From Microbacterium luteolum (GTDB lineage: Bacteria; Actinomycetota; Actinomycetes; Actinomycetales; Microbacteriaceae): a stretch of 64,000 nt of DNA. The notes below the pieces were generated by a model that was not told the DNA's origin, did no database searches, and saw only the letters and a list, made by a program, of their open reading frames with translations. Positions 37,009-46,347 of the stretch are shown piece by piece. Numbering within the stretch: position 1 is the first letter of the stretch; each line of letters starts with the position of its first letter. Both the position numbers and the translations under genes were made by a program. The stretch spans positions 248,001 through 312,000 of the forward strand of contig NZ_BAAAUN010000001.1 of NCBI RefSeq assembly GCF_039533965.1. The letters run 5' to 3'.

Positions 37009-39116
37009 GCGTTCTCCTTGGTGCTGTTTGCGGCGATGGTCTCGCGTGCGGCCGCGATGACGGCCTCGGTGGTGATGCCGAACTTCTCGAAGAGGGTCTT
37101 GTAATCGGCGGAGGCGCCGAAGTGGTCGATGCCGATCGAGCGACCGCGGTCGCCGACGATCCCGCGCCAGCTGAGCACGGAGCCCGCCTCGACGGAGACA
37201 CGGGCGGTGACGGCCGCCGGGAGCACGCTCTCGCGGTACGCCTCGTCCTGCTCGTCGAACCACTCCAGCGACGGAGCGGAGACGACGCGCACGTTCACGC
37301 CCTCGGCGGCGAGTGCCTCGCGGGCGTTCACGGCCAGCTGCACCTCGGACCCGGTGGCGATGATGATGACGTCCGGCGTGCCGTTCGGCGCCTCGGCGAG
37401 CACGTACGCGCCCTTGACCGCGCCGGAGGCGGCGGCGAACTCGTCACCGGATGCTGCGCCGTCGCCGCGCTCGAACACCGGGATGTTCTGGCGGGTCAGG
37501 GCGATGCCGGTCGGGCCGGCCTGACGGCGGAGGATCTCGAGCCACGTGACGGACGTCTCGTTCGCGTCAGCGGGGCGGACGACCGAGAAGTTCGGGATCG
37601 CGCGGAGCGTGGCGAGCTGCTCGATCGGCTGGTGGGTCGGGCCGTCTTCGCCGAGCGCGACGGAGTCGTGCGTCCAGACGAAGATGCTCGGGATGTTCAT
37701 CAGCGCGGCCAGACGCACCGAGGGGCGCATGTAGTCGCTGAAGATGAGGAACGTGCCGCCGAACGGGCGGGTCGGGCCGTGCAGCACGATGCCGTTGACG
37801 ATGGCACCCATCGCGTGCTCGCGGATGCCGAAGTGCAGCACGCGGCCGTAGGGGTTGCCGGACCACTCGTGCGTCGACCACTCGGCGGGGATGAACGACG
37901 GCGCGCCCTTGATCGTCGTGAGGTTCGACTCGGCGAGGTCGGCAGATCCGCCCCACAGCTCGGGGAGCTCGGCGGCGAGGGCGTTGATGACCTGACCGGA
38001 TGCGGCGCGGGTCGAGACCTCTTTGCCGCTCTCGAAGACAGGGAGGGCGGCGTCGATGTCGGCGGGCAGCTCGCCCGACTCGAGCCGGTCGAGCAGCTGC
38101 TTGCGCTCCGGGTTGGCGGCGGCCCAGGCGTCGAAGGACTCCTGCCAGTCCGCGCGTGCCTGGGCGGCACGGTCGGCCAGGCCGCGGGTGTGCGCGATCA
38201 CGTCGTCCGCGACGGCGAAGTTCTGCTCGGGGTCGAAGCCGAGGACCTTCTTGGTCGCCGCGAGCTCGTCGGCGCCGAGCGCGGAACCGTGGATCTTGCC
38301 GGAGTTCTGCTTGCCGGGCGACGGCCAGCCGATGATCGTCTTGAGGATGATGAGCGAGGGCTTCGCGGTCTCGCCCTTGGCGGCCTCGATGGCGGCGTAG
38401 AGCTCGGCGACGTCCTCGACGTACTCGCCGGTCTTCTTCCAGTCGACGACCTGCACCTGCCAGCCGTAGGCCTCGTAGCGCTTCGCGACATCTTCCGTGA
38501 AGGCGACGTTCGTGTCGTCCTCGATCGAGATCTGGTTGGAGTCGTAGATCGCGATGAGGTTGCCGAGCTGCTGGTGGCCCGCGAGCGAGGAGGCCTCGCT
38601 CGTGACGCCCTCCTGCAGGTCGCCGTCACCGGCGATCACGTAGACGAAGTGGTCGAACGGGCTGGTGCCGGCAGCGGCATCCGGATCGAACAGGCCGCGC
38701 TCGTAGCGGGCGGCGTAGGCGAAGCCGACGGCGGAGGAGAGCCCCTGGCCGAGCGGGCCGGTGGTGATCTCGACGCCCTTGGTGTGACCGTACTCCGGGT
38801 GACCCGGGGTGAGGGAGCCCCACGTGCGCAGCGCCTTCAGGTCGTCCAGCTCGAGGCCGAATCCGCCGAGGTACAGCTCGACGTACTGCGTCAGAGAGGA
38901 GTGACCCGCGGAGAGGATGAAGCGGTCGCGGCCGAGCCAGTCGACATCGGTCGGGTCGTGGCGCAGCACACGCTGGTAGAGGAGATACGCGGCGGGAGCC
39001 AGGCTCATCGCGGTACCGGGGTGGCCGTTGCCGACCTTCTCCACAGCATCCGCCGCCAGGATCCGTGCGGTGTCCACCGCACGCCGATCGATCTCATCCC
39101 ACTGCAATTCCGACAC
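37005..39116 (-). CDS. tkt: Transketolase
   Basis: Thiamine-diphosphate enzyme of the non-oxidative pentose phosphate pathway, 703 residues. [32 protein letters not shown] and the ThDP motif [20 protein letters not shown] are visible. The C-terminal half has the catalytic [14 protein letters not shown] 39116 is preceded by GGAGAAGGG. A longer frame from 39224 would begin inside the predicted -10, so it is rejected. First gene of the operon. Confidence 0.97.
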   Translation of the reverse strand: MSELQWDEIDRRAVDTARILAADAVEKVGNGHPGTAMSLAPAAYLLYQRVLRHDPTDVDWLGRDRFILSAGHSSLTQYVELYLGGFGLELDDLKALRTWGSLTPGHPEYGHTKGVEITTGPLGQGLSSAVGFAYAARYERGLFDPDAAAGTSPFDHFVYVIAGDGDLQEGVTSEASSLAGHQQLGNLIAIYDSNQISIEDDTNVAFTEDVAKRYEAYGWQVQVVDWKKTGEYVEDVAELYAAIEAAKGETAKPSLIILKTIIGWPSPGKQNSGKIHGSALGADELAATKKVLGFDPEQNFAVADDVIAHTRGLADRAAQARADWQESFDAWAAANPERKQLLDRLESGELPADIDAALPVFESGKEVSTRAASGQVINALAAELPELWGGSADLAESNLTTIKGAPSFIPAEWSTHEWSGNPYGRVLHFGIREHAMGAIVNGIVLHGPTRPFGGTFLIFSDYMRPSVRLAALMNIPSIFVWTHDSVALGEDGPTHQPIEQLATLRAIPNFSVVRPADANETSVTWLEILRRQAGPTGIALTRQNIPVFERGDGAASGDEFAAASGAVKGAYVLAEAPNGTPDVIIIATGSEVQLAVNAREALAAEGVNVRVVSAPSLEWFDEQDEAYRESVLPAAVTARVSVEAGSVLSWRGIVGDRGRSIGIDHFGASADYKTLFEKFGITTEAVIAAARETIAANSTKENA

Positions 39117-39219
39117 GGTGAAGCCCTTCTCCAACAGTTCGAGAGCACCCGGGAAGCAACAATCGCGGTCCGCATCGTTACGGAAGAGGTGGATGAGCGC
39201 CGGGCGCGCGAGTCTTTTC

Positions 39220-39225
39220 AGCATA
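39220..39225 (-). promoter_or_regulatory. -10 element TATGCT of the tkt operon
   Basis: On the minus strand TATGCT matches TANNNT and predicts a 5' leader of about 97 bases before tkt. Confidence 0.4.
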
Positions 39226-39260
39226 GCCCCGTGGGTCGCTCCGTTACCCCCTTTTACGAC

Positions 39261-39292
39261 GCTTCACATGGCTCGGAGAGCGGGTGTGAAGC
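39261..39292. promoter_or_regulatory. Inverted repeat GCTTCACA-N16-TGTGAAGC
   Basis: A perfect 8-bp inverted repeat (39261-39268 and 39285-39292) lies between the predicted -10 boxes of tkt (minus) and ctaB (plus). It could be an operator controlling one or both; no known regulator motif is recognised. Confidence 0.4.
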
Positions 39293-39325
39293 CGTCAGCG
39301 GACAAGGCGCCCGGCCGGTGTGCCA

Positions 39326-39331
39326 TAGACT
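39326..39331 (+). promoter_or_regulatory. -10 element TAGACT of ctaB
   Basis: TAGACT lies 12 bases before GTG 39344, giving a very short leader that contains GGAAGGG (39333-39339). Confidence 0.5.
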
Positions 39332-39343
39332 GGAAGGGCTGTC

Positions 39344-40285
39344 GTGACGCGTGCGGAGGAGGCGATCGAGATCTCGACGATGTCTGATCAGACCGTTGTG
39401 AGGAAATCCATCGGTCGCACCGTGAAGGCGTACGTCGCCCTCACCAAGCCGCGCGTCCTCGAGCTGCTGCTGGTGTCCACCGTTCCGGTGATGTTCCTCG
39501 CTCAAGGCGGACTCCCGAACATGTGGCTCGTGCTCGCGACCGTTGTCGGAGGCTCGTTGAGCGCCGGCTCCGCCGCGGCGTTCAACATGTACCTCGACCG
39601 CGACATCGATGCGCACATGCACCGCACCGAGAAGCGCCCGCTGGTGACGGGCGAGGTCACCCCGCGCGGTGCGCTGATCTTCTCCTGGACGCTCGCCGTG
39701 ACCTCGACGGTCTGGCTGTTGCTCACCACGAACTGGCTCGCCGCCACACTCTCCGCCGTCGCCATCTTCTTCTACGTCGTGATCTACACGATGATCCTCA
39801 AGCGCCGCACCGAGCAGAACATCATCTGGGGCGGGATCGCCGGATGCTTCCCCGTGCTCATCGGATGGTCCGCCGTCACCGGCTCGCTCGACTGGCCGGC
39901 GTTCATCCTCTTCCTGCTCGTCTTCCTCTGGACGCCGCCGCACTACTGGCCGCTGTCGATGAAGTACAAGGGCGACTACGAGGACGTCGACGTGCCGATG
40001 CTCGGTGTCACGCGCAACGCCTCGCAGGTCGGGCTCCAGGTCATCCTGTACGCCTGGGCGACGGTGGCGTGCTCGCTGCTGCTCGTCCCGATCGCGAACA
40101 TGGGACTGGTCTACACCGTCTCGGCTCTCGTGTTCGGCGGATGGTTCATCTACGAGTCGCACCGTCTCTACAACCGGGCCGTGCACGGCACCGAGGCGCG
40201 GCCGATGCGGGTGTTCCACGCGTCGATCACGTACCTGACGCTGATCTTCGTCGCCGTCGCGCTCGATCCGCTGCTCCCGTTCTGA
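39344..40285 (+). CDS. ctaB: Protoheme IX farnesyltransferase (haem O synthase)
   Basis: UbiA-type prenyltransferase that converts haem B to haem O for the aa3 terminal oxidase; 313 residues with about nine transmembrane segments. The prenyl-diphosphate motif is [20 protein letters not shown] (residues about 79-98), and the second Asp-rich loop is [17 protein letters not shown] 39344 has GGAAGGG five bases upstream; an internal ATG at 39380 is possible. It is divergent from tkt; ctaA lies 650 bases away in the opposite direction. Confidence 0.95.
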   Translation: MTRAEEAIEISTMSDQTVVRKSIGRTVKAYVALTKPRVLELLLVSTVPVMFLAQGGLPNMWLVLATVVGGSLSAGSAAAFNMYLDRDIDAHMHRTEKRPLVTGEVTPRGALIFSWTLAVTSTVWLLLTTNWLAATLSAVAIFFYVVIYTMILKRRTEQNIIWGGIAGCFPVLIGWSAVTGSLDWPAFILFLLVFLWTPPHYWPLSMKYKGDYEDVDVPMLGVTRNASQVGLQVILYAWATVACSLLLVPIANMGLVYTVSALVFGGWFIYESHRLYNRAVHGTEARPMRVFHASITYLTLIFVAVALDPLLPF

Positions 40286-40344
40286 CCGGCTGACTTTCCA
40301 GTCTCGACCGCGAGCCCGTCGCCGCGGTGGTGCGGAGACGACGA

Positions 40345-40370
40345 AGCGGCGCCGATCGCTCGACGCCGCT
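40345..40370. terminator. Hairpin between ctaB and convergent gene
   Basis: AGCGGCG (40345-40351) and CGCCGCT (40364-40370) form a perfect 7-bp stem, followed on the plus strand by CCTT. It lies between the ends of two convergent genes. Confidence 0.5.
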
Positions 40371-40388
40371 CCTTGTGAGGCGATCCGA

Positions 40389-40865
40389 TCAGCGCGTGAC
40401 CGCCGGAGTCGTCTCTTCGGACTCCGCCTCGGTGTCGGAAGGTTCTGCGTCGGCGGGTTCTGCATCGGCGGCGGCAGCAGGCTCCGCATCGTGAGTGGCG
40501 CCGACCGAGCCCTCGACCGTCGTCGATGCCGTCTCGACCGGGGTGGCCTTCTCCTCGGGCTCGGCCGTCCAGTCGATCGCCTCGACGACCGCGGGCGCGG
40601 GTGCGGGTGCGGGGACGAGCGATCGCGCCGCGACGAGTCCGAGGGTGAGCAGGATGCCGACGATCCCGGCAGCGAGCACACCGGCGCCCACGACGACGAG
40701 GGACTGCCCGACGTAGACCTCGACGCCGGTGGCGGTGCCATCGAGCAGGGTGGTCGTCATCGTGCCGATCTGGCCGGAGATGAGCCAGCCGCCGACTGCC
40801 GTCGTGGCGAGGGACACGACCAGGAGGAGCCAGAATCCGATGCTTCGTGTGAGTGAGGTGTTCAT
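40389..40865 (-). CDS. Small membrane protein with acidic tail, function unknown
   Basis: 158 residues. Two predicted transmembrane helices (FWLLLVVSLATTAVGGWLIS and SLVVVGAGVLAAGIVGILLT) are followed by a Pro/Ala hinge and an acidic Ala/Glu/Thr-rich C-terminal tail of about 70 residues that is probably disordered. I recognise no domain. ATG 40865 is chosen because residues from there begin MNTSLTRSIGF; upstream codons are weak. It lies downstream of ctaA on the same strand, 66 bases away, but need not share its function. Confidence 0.65.
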   Translation of the reverse strand: MNTSLTRSIGFWLLLVVSLATTAVGGWLISGQIGTMTTTLLDGTATGVEVYVGQSLVVVGAGVLAAGIVGILLTLGLVAARSLVPAPAPAPAVVEAIDWTAEPEEKATPVETASTTVEGSVGATHDAEPAAAADAEPADAEPSDTEAESEETTPAVTR

Positions 40866-40931
40866 GCGGCCCACGATTCCCGATGCGCTGATGAGACGCC
40901 GATGCGGGCCCTATGGATCGCCTGTGCGGGG

Positions 40932-42053
40932 TCAGTCCTCCTGAGCGACCGGTCGCTTGAGATGCAGCACGACGACCGTGTACGCGGCGGCCGACAGCGA
41001 GGCGAGCACCATGTGGATGCCGACCAGCAGGGGAGGGAGGCCCTCGCGAGCCTGCAGCACGCCGACGCCGACCTGCACGGCGATGGCGATGACCAGCACG
41101 AGCAGCCAGCGACGCGGCTCCAGGCGCAGAACCCAAGCCGAGATCGTCAGCGCGAGCACGAGCCCGGCGAGGATGTACCCGGGCCAGGAGTGCACGTGCG
41201 CGAGCACGGTCGCGTCGAAGCCGTGGCGGAACACGTCGGCATCGCCCGAGTGGGGGCCGGAGCCGGTCGTCAGTACGCCGAACACGATCGTGACGGCCAG
41301 AGCGAGCCCCGTGACGTGGCTGAGGATCGCGAACCACTTGGGCACCGCTCGCTCGCGCGGGCCGGGCGCCGCGTAAAGACGCACGATGAAGGCTGCGGTC
41401 ACGCAGACGAGCAGGAGGGACGACGTGTAGTGGAAGCCGACGATGAACGGGTTCAGGCCGGTGAGCACGGTGATGCCGCCGACGAACGCCTGCGCGACCA
41501 CGCCGACGAGCGTGATCCAGGCGAGCAGGATGAGATCTCGGCGCTCGGTGGCTGCACGCACTGAGTACACCGCCGCGGCGATCACGACCAGCAGCAGCAC
41601 GGCCGCCGCGACGGGGAAGGCCAGATCCTTATTGATGGGGCGCGCGATCGCGTAGGCCACGACCGCGGCCACGATTCCGCCGCCGGCGAACCAGAGCGAA
41701 CTGACCAGCGCACGCCGGCCGCCGATGCGGTGAAGCACGAGCAGGACGACCGCGATCGCGATGATCCCGACCACGCCGGTCATCATCCGGTTGCCGAACT
41801 CGATGACGCCGTGGATCCCCTGCTCCGGCGTCGGAACGAGCGATTCCGGTGTGCACAGCGGCCATTCCGAGCATCCGAGTCCCGAACCGGTGAGGCGCAC
41901 GGCGCCACCTGTGCCGATGATGATGGTCTCGGTGAGGAACGACAGCCAGGCGAGGATCCGAAGTGCACGCCCCCACACGGCGGGTCGCGTCGCTGTCGCC
42001 CCCGGACCGCCGCCGGTCTTCGCGATGGCGGCGGGCATCTTCGTGTCGGGCAT
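40932..42053 (-). CDS. ctaA: Haem A synthase
   Basis: CtaA/COX15 membrane protein that oxidises the haem O methyl group to make haem A; 373 residues with eight transmembrane segments in two four-helix halves. The Cys pair in GSGLGCSEWPLCTPE on the first outer loop, and haem-ligand histidines (GVIEFGNRM region, HYTSSLLLV, AHVHSWPGY, VGIHMVLASL), match the family. ATG 42053 has GGAGGAC just upstream. It is divergent from the suf operon. Confidence 0.93.
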   Translation of the reverse strand: MPDTKMPAAIAKTGGGPGATATRPAVWGRALRILAWLSFLTETIIIGTGGAVRLTGSGLGCSEWPLCTPESLVPTPEQGIHGVIEFGNRMMTGVVGIIAIAVVLLVLHRIGGRRALVSSLWFAGGGIVAAVVAYAIARPINKDLAFPVAAAVLLLVVIAAAVYSVRAATERRDLILLAWITLVGVVAQAFVGGITVLTGLNPFIVGFHYTSSLLLVCVTAAFIVRLYAAPGPRERAVPKWFAILSHVTGLALAVTIVFGVLTTGSGPHSGDADVFRHGFDATVLAHVHSWPGYILAGLVLALTISAWVLRLEPRRWLLVLVIAIAVQVGVGVLQAREGLPPLLVGIHMVLASLSAAAYTVVVLHLKRPVAQED

Positions 42054-42110
42054 GGGTCCTCCGGACCGGGCTGACTCGGCGGGCACGGCCCGGTTGTCAG
42101 GCGAAACCTG

Positions 42111-42116
42111 TAGAAT
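42111..42116 (+). promoter_or_regulatory. -10 element TAGAAT of the suf operon
   Basis: TAGAAT fits the actinobacterial -10. Transcription would begin near 42123, leaving a leader of about 165 bases before sufB that starts with a long hairpin. Confidence 0.5.
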
Positions 42117-42121
42117 CGGAT

Positions 42122-42161
42122 TGTTGCGATGAGCGCTGACAGCGCTGCAGCATCGACAACA
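42122..42161 (+). promoter_or_regulatory. Long hairpin at predicted 5' end of suf mRNA
   Basis: TGTTG-CGATG (42122-42131) pairs with CATCG-A-CAACA (42151-42161, one bulged A), enclosing AGCGCT-GAC-AGCGCT (42132-42146) and a GCAG bulge: 16 base pairs in all. It could be an RNA control element, a stabiliser or an operator. The remainder of the 234-base gap up to sufB has no gene I can support. Confidence 0.6.
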
Positions 42162-42287
42162 GTTTAGGCGCGATGAATGCGCCGGTGATGAGGGCCCAAC
42201 CAACGGCACACACTCCCGCAGACTCGACGGGGATCACGTGTGCCGGGGCGGATGACACCGTTTCGGGACCTGTGAGGAGAGTGTGAG

Positions 42288-43706
42288 ATGTCGGATGTGC
42301 TGATCGACCGCCCAGAGCTGGACAGCCTGGGGGTGTACGAGTTCGGCTGGCACGATGAAGATGCCGCCGGAGCCATTGCGAAACGCGGAATCTCGGAAGA
42401 GGTGGTCCGCGGCATCTCGGCCCTCAAGCATGAGCCCGAGTGGATGCTGAAGACCCGTCTCAAGGGATACCAGCTCTTCGGCAAGAAGCCGATGCCGACC
42501 TGGGGTGCAGACCTCAGCGAGATCGACTTCGACAACATCAAGTACTTCGTGCGTTCGACGGAGAAGCAGGCGCAGTCCTGGGAGGACCTGCCTGTCGAGA
42601 TCCGCGAGACGTACGAGCGCCTCGGCATCCCCGAGGCTGAACGCCAGCGCCTCGTCGCCGGCGTCGCCGCGCAGTACGAGTCCGAGGTCGTCTACCACCA
42701 GATCCGCGAGGACCTGGAGCAGCAGGGCGTCATCTTCATGGACACCGACACGGCCCTGCGCGAGCACCCCGAGTTCTTCGAGGAGTACTTCGGCACGGTC
42801 ATCCCGGCCGGCGACAACAAGTTCGCCGCGCTCAACACCGCCGTCTGGTCGGGCGGCTCGTTCGTCTACGTCCCCAAGGGCGTGCACGTCGAGATCCCCC
42901 TGCAGGCCTACTTCCGCATCAACACCGAGAACATGGGCCAGTTCGAGCGGACGCTGATCATCGCCGACGAGGACAGCTACATCCACTACATCGAGGGCTG
43001 CACGGCCCCGATCTACAAGTCGGACTCGCTGCACTCCGCCGTGGTCGAGATCATCGTGAAGAAGAACGCCCGCGTGCGCTACACGACGATCCAGAACTGG
43101 TCGAACAACGTCTACAACCTCGTCACCAAACGTGCCGTCGCCCACGAGGGCGCGACCATGGAGTGGGTCGACGGCAACATCGGCTCCAAGGTGACGATGA
43201 AGTACCCGTCGATCTACCTGATGGGCGAGCACGCCAAGGGTGAGACGCTGTCCGTCGCGTTCGCCGGCCCCGGCCAGCACCAGGACGCCGGCGCGAAGAT
43301 GATCCACATGGCTCCGTACACGCAGTCGTCGATCGTCTCGAAGTCGATCGCCCGCGGCGGCGGACGAGCCGGCTACCGCGGCGAGGTCCGGGTGGATGCC
43401 AACGCGCACCACTCCGCGAACACCGTGCGCTGCGACGCGCTGCTGGTCGACACGAAGTCGCGCTCGGACACCTATCCGGCGATCGACATCCGCGTCGATG
43501 ACGTGCAGCTCGGCCACGAGGCCACGGTCTCGAAGGTCAGCGAGGAGCAGCTGTTCTACCTGCAGTCCCGCGGCATGCCCGAGGACGAGGCGATGGCGAT
43601 GATCGTGCGCGGCTTCATCGAGCCGATCGCGCGCGAGCTGCCGATGGAGTACGCGATGGAGTTGAACAAGCTCATCGAGATGGGCATGGAAGGCAGTGTC
43701 GGCTAG
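42288..43706 (+). CDS. sufB: Fe-S cluster assembly protein SufB
   Basis: Scaffold subunit of the SufBCD complex that builds Fe-S clusters; 472 residues, the normal length. The beta-helix core includes [20 protein letters not shown], the IEGCTAPIY segment with a conserved Cys, and the C-terminal [15 protein letters not shown] and [17 protein letters not shown] motifs. GAGGAG precedes the ATG. It is the first gene of the operon; no sufR repressor gene lies upstream, where ctaA is found instead. Confidence 0.97.
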   Translation: MSDVLIDRPELDSLGVYEFGWHDEDAAGAIAKRGISEEVVRGISALKHEPEWMLKTRLKGYQLFGKKPMPTWGADLSEIDFDNIKYFVRSTEKQAQSWEDLPVEIRETYERLGIPEAERQRLVAGVAAQYESEVVYHQIREDLEQQGVIFMDTDTALREHPEFFEEYFGTVIPAGDNKFAALNTAVWSGGSFVYVPKGVHVEIPLQAYFRINTENMGQFERTLIIADEDSYIHYIEGCTAPIYKSDSLHSAVVEIIVKKNARVRYTTIQNWSNNVYNLVTKRAVAHEGATMEWVDGNIGSKVTMKYPSIYLMGEHAKGETLSVAFAGPGQHQDAGAKMIHMAPYTQSSIVSKSIARGGGRAGYRGEVRVDANAHHSANTVRCDALLVDTKSRSDTYPAIDIRVDDVQLGHEATVSKVSEEQLFYLQSRGMPEDEAMAMIVRGFIEPIARELPMEYAMELNKLIEMGMEGSVG

Positions 43707-44912
43707 ATGACGGCTCAGGCTACGGCGTCCGCAGGGACGCAGGATACGAACGCGCACATCGACCCGGCAGCACAGGTCGCCGCCGCGGGCTTCGTCCCCG
43801 TGCAGACCCGCTCCGAGCGGCCGCATTCCTTCGAGCCCGCCGACTTCGGCGCGCCGACGGGGCGCGAGGTCAACTGGAAGCACACGCCCGTCGCGAAGCT
43901 GACGTCGCTGTTCGCCGTCGCGTCGCCGAACGACGGCGTCCGCTACGAGTTCAGCGCGGGGGAGCAGTACGTCTCCGCCCCGCTCGCAGCCGGCGATGCT
44001 CCGCGTGGCGAGGTCTTCCTCGCCGAGGACGTGACGGCGGCCGTCGCCTGGCAGGGCGCGACCGAGGCCCTGCACGTGCGCATCCCGCGCGAGGAAGAGG
44101 TGGCGGAGCCCGTCTTCGTGTCGATCACGGGTCTCGGCGCCGACCGTCGCGCCGATGCGCACATCGTGATCGAGGCGCTCGAGCACAGCTCCGCGACCGT
44201 CGTCCTCCAGCACACGGGTTCGGCGCAGTACGCGCAGAACGTCGAGATCATCGTCCGCGACGGTGCGAAGCTCACGGTCATCAGCCTGCAGCAGTGGCAG
44301 GACGACGCCGTGCACGCCTCCGCGCACCAGGCCCGCGTCGGAGCGGATGCGACGCTCAAGCACTTCGTCGTCAGCTTCGGCGGCGGCGTGGTCCGGGTCA
44401 ACCCGAACGTCGAGCTCGCCGGCGCCGGCTCCGAGGGCTACCTCTACGGCCTCTCCTACGCGGATGCCGGTCAGCACCTCGAGAGCCAGGTCTACCTGCA
44501 CCACAAGGGATCGCACACCAAGGGCGACGTGCTGTACAAGGGCGCCCTGCAGGGTAAGGGTGCGCACAGCGTCTGGATCGGCGACGTGCTGATCGGCGCG
44601 AACGCCAACGGCACCGACTCCTACGAGGCGAACCGCAACCTCGTGCTCACCGAGGGCGCGCGCGCCGACTCGATCCCGAACCTCGAGATCGAGACGGGCG
44701 ACATCCTCGGCGCCGGCCACGCGAGTGCGACCGGTCGTTTCGACGACGAGCAGCTGTTCTATCTGCAGGCGCGCGGCATCAGTGAAGAAGAGGCACGACG
44801 GCTCGTCGTGCTCGGCTTCCTCACCGACATCGTGCAGCGCCTCGGTATCCCGGCCCTGGAGACGGAGCTGCTCGACGCCATCGAGACCGAACTCGCGGTG
44901 GTCGACGCATGA
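43707..44912 (+). CDS. sufD: Fe-S cluster assembly protein SufD
   Basis: SufB paralogue forming the SufBC2D complex; 401 residues. The central beta-helix contains VEIIVRDGAKLTVISLQQW and the C-terminal ILGAGHASATGRFDDEQLFY and ARGISEEEARRLVVLGF motifs place the conserved His. It starts immediately after the sufB stop (TAGATG) and overlaps the next gene by four bases. Confidence 0.95.
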   Translation: MTAQATASAGTQDTNAHIDPAAQVAAAGFVPVQTRSERPHSFEPADFGAPTGREVNWKHTPVAKLTSLFAVASPNDGVRYEFSAGEQYVSAPLAAGDAPRGEVFLAEDVTAAVAWQGATEALHVRIPREEEVAEPVFVSITGLGADRRADAHIVIEALEHSSATVVLQHTGSAQYAQNVEIIVRDGAKLTVISLQQWQDDAVHASAHQARVGADATLKHFVVSFGGGVVRVNPNVELAGAGSEGYLYGLSYADAGQHLESQVYLHHKGSHTKGDVLYKGALQGKGAHSVWIGDVLIGANANGTDSYEANRNLVLTEGARADSIPNLEIETGDILGAGHASATGRFDDEQLFYLQARGISEEEARRLVVLGFLTDIVQRLGIPALETELLDAIETELAVVDA

Positions 44913-45235
44913 CCGCCGAACGCGTGTGCGGCGTCGCCGACCTCGAGCAGGACACGCCGCTGCGTGTCGATCCCGCCGGTGTGCCGATCACGGTGATCAA
45001 GGACGGCGACGGCGTGATCCACGCCATCGGCGACGTCTGCACGCACGGCGACATCTCGCTCTCCGAGGGCTTCGTCGAAGGTGACACGGTGGAGTGCTGG
45101 GCCCACGGCTCCGCCTTCTCGCTGCTCACCGGCAAGCCCCAGAACCTCCCCGCTTATGAGCCCGTCCCGGTCTACGTCGTCGAGATCGACGGCGACGACG
45201 TGCTCATCGACCCGACCGTGACGAAGGAAGTCTGA
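44909..45235 (+). CDS. Rieske-type ferredoxin in suf operon
   Basis: 108-residue Rieske [2Fe-2S] protein. Ligands are in CTHGDISLSEG and CWAHGSAF, giving the C-x-H...C-x2-H pattern (CTH, CWAH). Similar proteins resembling dioxygenase ferredoxin subunits sit between sufD and sufC in many actinobacteria. It may supply electrons for cluster assembly; it is unlikely to serve an aromatic dioxygenase because none is present. It overlaps sufD by four bases and abuts sufC. Confidence 0.92.
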   Translation: MTAERVCGVADLEQDTPLRVDPAGVPITVIKDGDGVIHAIGDVCTHGDISLSEGFVEGDTVECWAHGSAFSLLTGKPQNLPAYEPVPVYVVEIDGDDVLIDPTVTKEV

Positions 45236-46006
45236 ATGTCTGTTCTCGAGATCCGCGACCTGTTTGTGACGGTCGAGACCGAGTCGGGGACCACCCCGAT
45301 CCTCAACGGAATCACCCTCACCATGAACACGGGTGAGACCCACGCGATCATGGGCCCCAACGGCTCGGGCAAGTCGACGCTCGCCTACACGATCGCGGGT
45401 CACCCCAAGTACACGGTGACCTCCGGCTCCATCACGTTCGACGGCGAGGACGTCCTCGCGATGAGCGTCGACGAGCGTGCTCGTGCCGGCCTGTTCCTCG
45501 CGATGCAGTACCCGGTCGAGATCCCCGGTGTCACCGTGACGAACTTCCTCCGGACGGCCAAGACCGCTCTCGACGGCGAAGCGCCGGCGATCCGCGGTTG
45601 GACCAAGGACGTCAAGGCGGCCATGTCCAACCTGCGCATGGACCCGAAGTTCGCACAGCGCAACGTCAACGAGGGCTTCTCCGGTGGTGAGAAGAAGCGT
45701 CACGAGATCCTGCAGCTCGAGGTGCTGAAGCCGAAGTTCGCGATCCTCGACGAGACCGACTCCGGCCTCGACGTCGATGCGCTGAAGATCGTCTCCGAGG
45801 GCGTCAACCGCGCCAAGGAGTCGACCGGCCTGGGCGTCCTGCTCATCACGCATTACACGCGCATCCTCCGCTACATCCGTCCCGACTACGTGCACGTGGT
45901 CGTCGCCGGCAAGATCGTCGAAGAGGGCGGACCCGAGCTCGCCGACCGGCTCGAGGACGAGGGATACGACCGTTTCCTCGACCCCGCTGCCCCCATCGAG
46001 GCGTAG
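45236..46006 (+). CDS. sufC: Fe-S cluster assembly ATPase SufC
   Basis: ABC-type ATPase of the SufBCD complex, 256 residues. Walker A is GPNGSGKSTLAY, the signature is FSGGEKKRHEIL, Walker B is FAILDETDSGLD and the switch His is LLITHYTRIL. It drives conformational change in SufB-SufD rather than membrane transport. It follows the Rieske gene without a gap. Confidence 0.97.
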   Translation: MSVLEIRDLFVTVETESGTTPILNGITLTMNTGETHAIMGPNGSGKSTLAYTIAGHPKYTVTSGSITFDGEDVLAMSVDERARAGLFLAMQYPVEIPGVTVTNFLRTAKTALDGEAPAIRGWTKDVKAAMSNLRMDPKFAQRNVNEGFSGGEKKRHEILQLEVLKPKFAILDETDSGLDVDALKIVSEGVNRAKESTGLGVLLITHYTRILRYIRPDYVHVVVAGKIVEEGGPELADRLEDEGYDRFLDPAAPIEA

Positions 46007-46015
46007 GCTGACCGC

Positions 46016-46345
46016 ATGACCGCGACGCTCACCGACCAGAAGTACGACGAGGTCACCGAGGCTCTGAAGGACGTCATGGATCCCGAGCTCGGGATCAACG
46101 TCGTCGACCTCGGTCTCATCTACGACCTCGCCTGGGATGACGAGAACGATGCTCTCGTGATCCACATGACGCTGACGAGCGCGGGCTGCCCCTTGACCGA
46201 CGTCCTCGAAGAGCAGACCGCCGAGGCGCTGGACAAGGTCGTGGATCGCTTCCGCATCAACTGGGTGTGGATGCCGCCGTGGGGTCCGGAGAAGATCACC
46301 GACGATGGGCGCGACATGATGCGCGCCCTCGGCTTCGCGATCTAG
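46016..46345 (+). CDS. sufT: Metal-sulfur cluster biosynthetic protein (DUF59, SufT-like)
   Basis: 109-residue MIP18/DUF59 protein. DVMDPELGINVVDLGLIYD is the family signature, followed by MTLTSAGCPLTDVLEEQ with the conserved Cys and a C-terminal VWMPPWGPEKIT. Such proteins aid Fe-S maturation or repair. It ends the suf unit here. Actinobacterial suf operons normally carry sufS and sufU between sufC and this gene; both are absent. Confidence 0.93.
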   Translation: MTATLTDQKYDEVTEALKDVMDPELGINVVDLGLIYDLAWDDENDALVIHMTLTSAGCPLTDVLEEQTAEALDKVVDRFRINWVWMPPWGPEKITDDGRDMMRALGFAI

Positions 46346-46347
46346 GG

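Noticed and set aside
39117..39224. Longer transketolase starting at 39224
   Set aside because: The extra 36 residues have no transketolase similarity and the start would lie within the predicted -10 element; GTG 39116 has a good ribosome-binding site.
37122..39347. A 741-codon plus-strand frame across tkt
   Set aside because: Antisense shadow of transketolase, same compositional artefact.
42094..42116. TTGTCA as -35 for the suf promoter
   Set aside because: Only 11 bases separate it from TAGAAT, too short for a normal sigma-70-type promoter.
42234..44720. An 828-codon minus-strand frame across sufB and sufD
   Set aside because: Shadow of sufB/sufD codon bias; low-complexity Val/Leu/Asp/Arg composition and no recognisable motif.
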